Positions 6,312 through 7,109 of a stretch of 7,109 nt of DNA are shown piece by piece (positions within the stretch are counted from its first letter, which is position 1; each line of letters opens with the position of its first letter). The stretch spans positions 1-7,109 of the forward strand of contig CALZJV010000382.1 in NCBI GenBank assembly GCA_945787595.1, written 5' to 3'. A model generated the notes under the pieces. The model saw only the letters and a list, made by a program, of their open reading frames with translations. It was not told where the DNA came from and did no database searches. The DNA is from an uncultured Desulfobacterales bacterium (GTDB taxonomy: Bacteria > Desulfobacterota > Desulfobacteria > Desulfobacterales > JAFDCJ01). Position numbers and translations under genes: made by a program.

Positions 6312-6787
6312 TTTATCCCTCCTTTCATTTCACGGGAAACGGTTTCAATGGCCGCAACGATCCGGGTATGGGCGCCGCATCGGCACAGGTTTTCATCCAT
6401 GCCGTCGATGATTTCCTCCCTCGACGGGGTGGGATTATCCGCCAGCAGGCTGTACGCTTTGAGGATCATGCCGGGTGTACAATAGCCACATTGAAAACCG
6501 ACATGCTCGATAAACGCTTGTTGAAGCGGATGCAATTTGCCGTTTTGGGCGAGTCCCTCAATGGTTGTGATCTCGCTGCCGTCGACGTCTTTTATCGCTT
6601 TTTGACAGGAAAGCACGGCCTCATCATTGGCCAGCACCGTGCAGGCGCCGCATAACCCTTCGCCGCAGCCGTATTTCGGTCCGGTTACGCCCAGATCGGT
6701 GCGTAAAACCCACAACAGCGTCCGCTCGCCGTCAACCTCTAGGCGCACTGGACGGCCATTCAGTTTAAAACGAATCGTTTCCATCAT
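6308..6787 (-). CDS. iorA: [2Fe-2S] small subunit of xanthine dehydrogenase-family oxidoreductase (IorA type)
   Basis: A 159-residue iron-sulfur subunit that carries electrons from the molybdenum centre of its partner to an external acceptor. The N-terminal plant-ferredoxin-like cluster is ligated by C41, C46, C49 (YGCGEGLCGACTV) and C61. The C-terminal helical domain holds the second cluster through C100 and C103 (QCGYCTPGM) and C135 and C137 (ENLCRCG). All eight ligands are present and the length is normal. The frame is open further upstream to 6874, but GGAGG (6794-6798) lies six bases before ATG 6787 and nine before the next ATG at 6784, and METIRFKLNGRPV is where the family begins, so the start is 6787 or 6784. 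It has no signal peptide of its own. In this family the small subunit is thought to be exported bound to the Tat-signal-bearing large subunit. The TGA stop overlaps the large-subunit ATG, implying translational coupling. Confidence 0.93.
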   Translation of the reverse strand: MMETIRFKLNGRPVRLEVDGERTLLWVLRTDLGVTGPKYGCGEGLCGACTVLANDEAVLSCQKAIKDVDGSEITTIEGLAQNGKLHPLQQAFIEHVGFQCGYCTPGMILKAYSLLADNPTPSREEIIDGMDENLCRCGAHTRIVAAIETVSREMKGGIK

Positions 6788-7109
6788 AAAGGGCCTCCTA
6801 TTCTGTAAACTCACAAAGATAGAATGTCGGAAAATAAACACCGTAGGATAATTCGAATTTTCGGATAAACCCACCCAACCATATCATCCAAATGGTTCTG
6901 GATCGGGTCAGGTGTAGCTTGAAAATGATCTTTAACCATACATCAAAAGGGTCGATTAAACAAGATAGGTAAAATGGGTATAGAATAGGAAGGCGATTTC
7001 AAATTAACCTTGTCCAAAAAAAAATAAAACGGCAGAGCCCCTGAAAAAGAACCCCGCCGCTAAAATGCAATAGCTTGTAATGGTTTACCCTTTATTAAAT
7101 CTAGTTAGT
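6788..7109. other. Non-coding leader and upstream spacer of the iorAB-type operon
   Basis: These 322 bases contain no credible gene. Nearest the operon is the GGAGG ribosome binding site of the small subunit (6794-6798). Further out lies a 10-base perfect palindrome AATTCGAATT (6850-6859), flanked by two GGATAA copies in direct orientation (6846-6851 and 6863-6868). These could be a regulator site but are too short to be sure. I found no good -35/-10 pair for the operon and no clear sigma-54 GG-N10-GC element. The right end holds the minus-strand terminator at 7016-7059, so the operon promoter should lie between about 6800 and 7015. Confidence 0.55.
7016..7059 (-). terminator. Intrinsic terminator for a transcript entering from the right edge
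   Basis: Read on the minus strand, CGGCGGGG (7052-7059) pairs with CTCTGCCG (7030-7037) as an 8-bp stem with two G-U pairs and a 14-base loop. A T-rich tail TTTTATTTTTTTTT (7016-7029) follows immediately. Stem plus T-tract is the classical Rho-independent form. It should end a minus-strand gene located beyond 7109 and so insulate the iorAB-type operon, which must have its own promoter. Confidence 0.75.

Noticed and set aside
6788..6874. Extended N-terminus for the [2Fe-2S] subunit starting at 6874
   Set aside because: The extension has no family counterpart, and GGAGG at 6794-6798 sits correctly for the ATGs at 6787 and 6784.
6905..6917. TCAGGTGT-containing stretch resembling a piece of the palindromic element
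   Set aside because: Only about eight bases are shared and there is no inverted partner nearby, so a second copy is not supported.

Overview
The window looks like a chromosomal stretch from an anaerobic or facultative Gram-negative bacterium, most plausibly a member of Desulfobacterota (the former Deltaproteobacteria). That assignment is inference. It rests on the gene types, the mix of GC-rich genes with AT-rich spacers, and a palindromic repeat of a style I associate with Desulfobacterales genomes. No rRNA, tRNA, CRISPR array, transposase or integrase is visible.

Left part (1-3204, + strand): an ABC importer of the iron(III)/AfuA-FbpABC type. It starts with the last 62 codons of a periplasmic solute-binding protein. 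A 356-base gap follows, filled with inverted repeats: a GC-rich hairpin just after the stop codon, a 10-bp inverted repeat, and a palindromic element with perfect 22-bp arms. Then come the ATPase (547-1503) and, 15 bases later, a double-length permease with two fused permease domains (1519-3204). The ATPase has every catalytic motif but appears to have lost, in frame, about 50-65 residues just after its H-loop, and it lacks a recognisable ribosome binding site.

Middle part (about 3300-4178): AT-rich, unlike its neighbours. It holds one minus-strand gene, 3365-3949, that starts at a TTG. The product has a Sec signal peptide followed by two copies of what looks like the trypsin-co-occurring domain Trypco2, a domain known mainly from predicted conflict and defence systems. 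It is the least expected gene in the window.

Right part (4179-6787, - strand): a two-gene operon for a molybdenum hydroxylase of the isoquinoline 1-oxidoreductase (IorAB) type. The small [2Fe-2S] subunit is translated first. Its stop codon overlaps the start of the large molybdopterin subunit, which carries a twin-arginine signal, so the complex probably works in the periplasm. The last 322 bases hold no gene. They contain a clear minus-strand intrinsic terminator (7016-7059) that should end a transcript coming from beyond the right edge.

The three parts do not form one pathway. The importer and the oxidoreductase are separate units in converging orientation, with the AT-rich single-gene insert between them.
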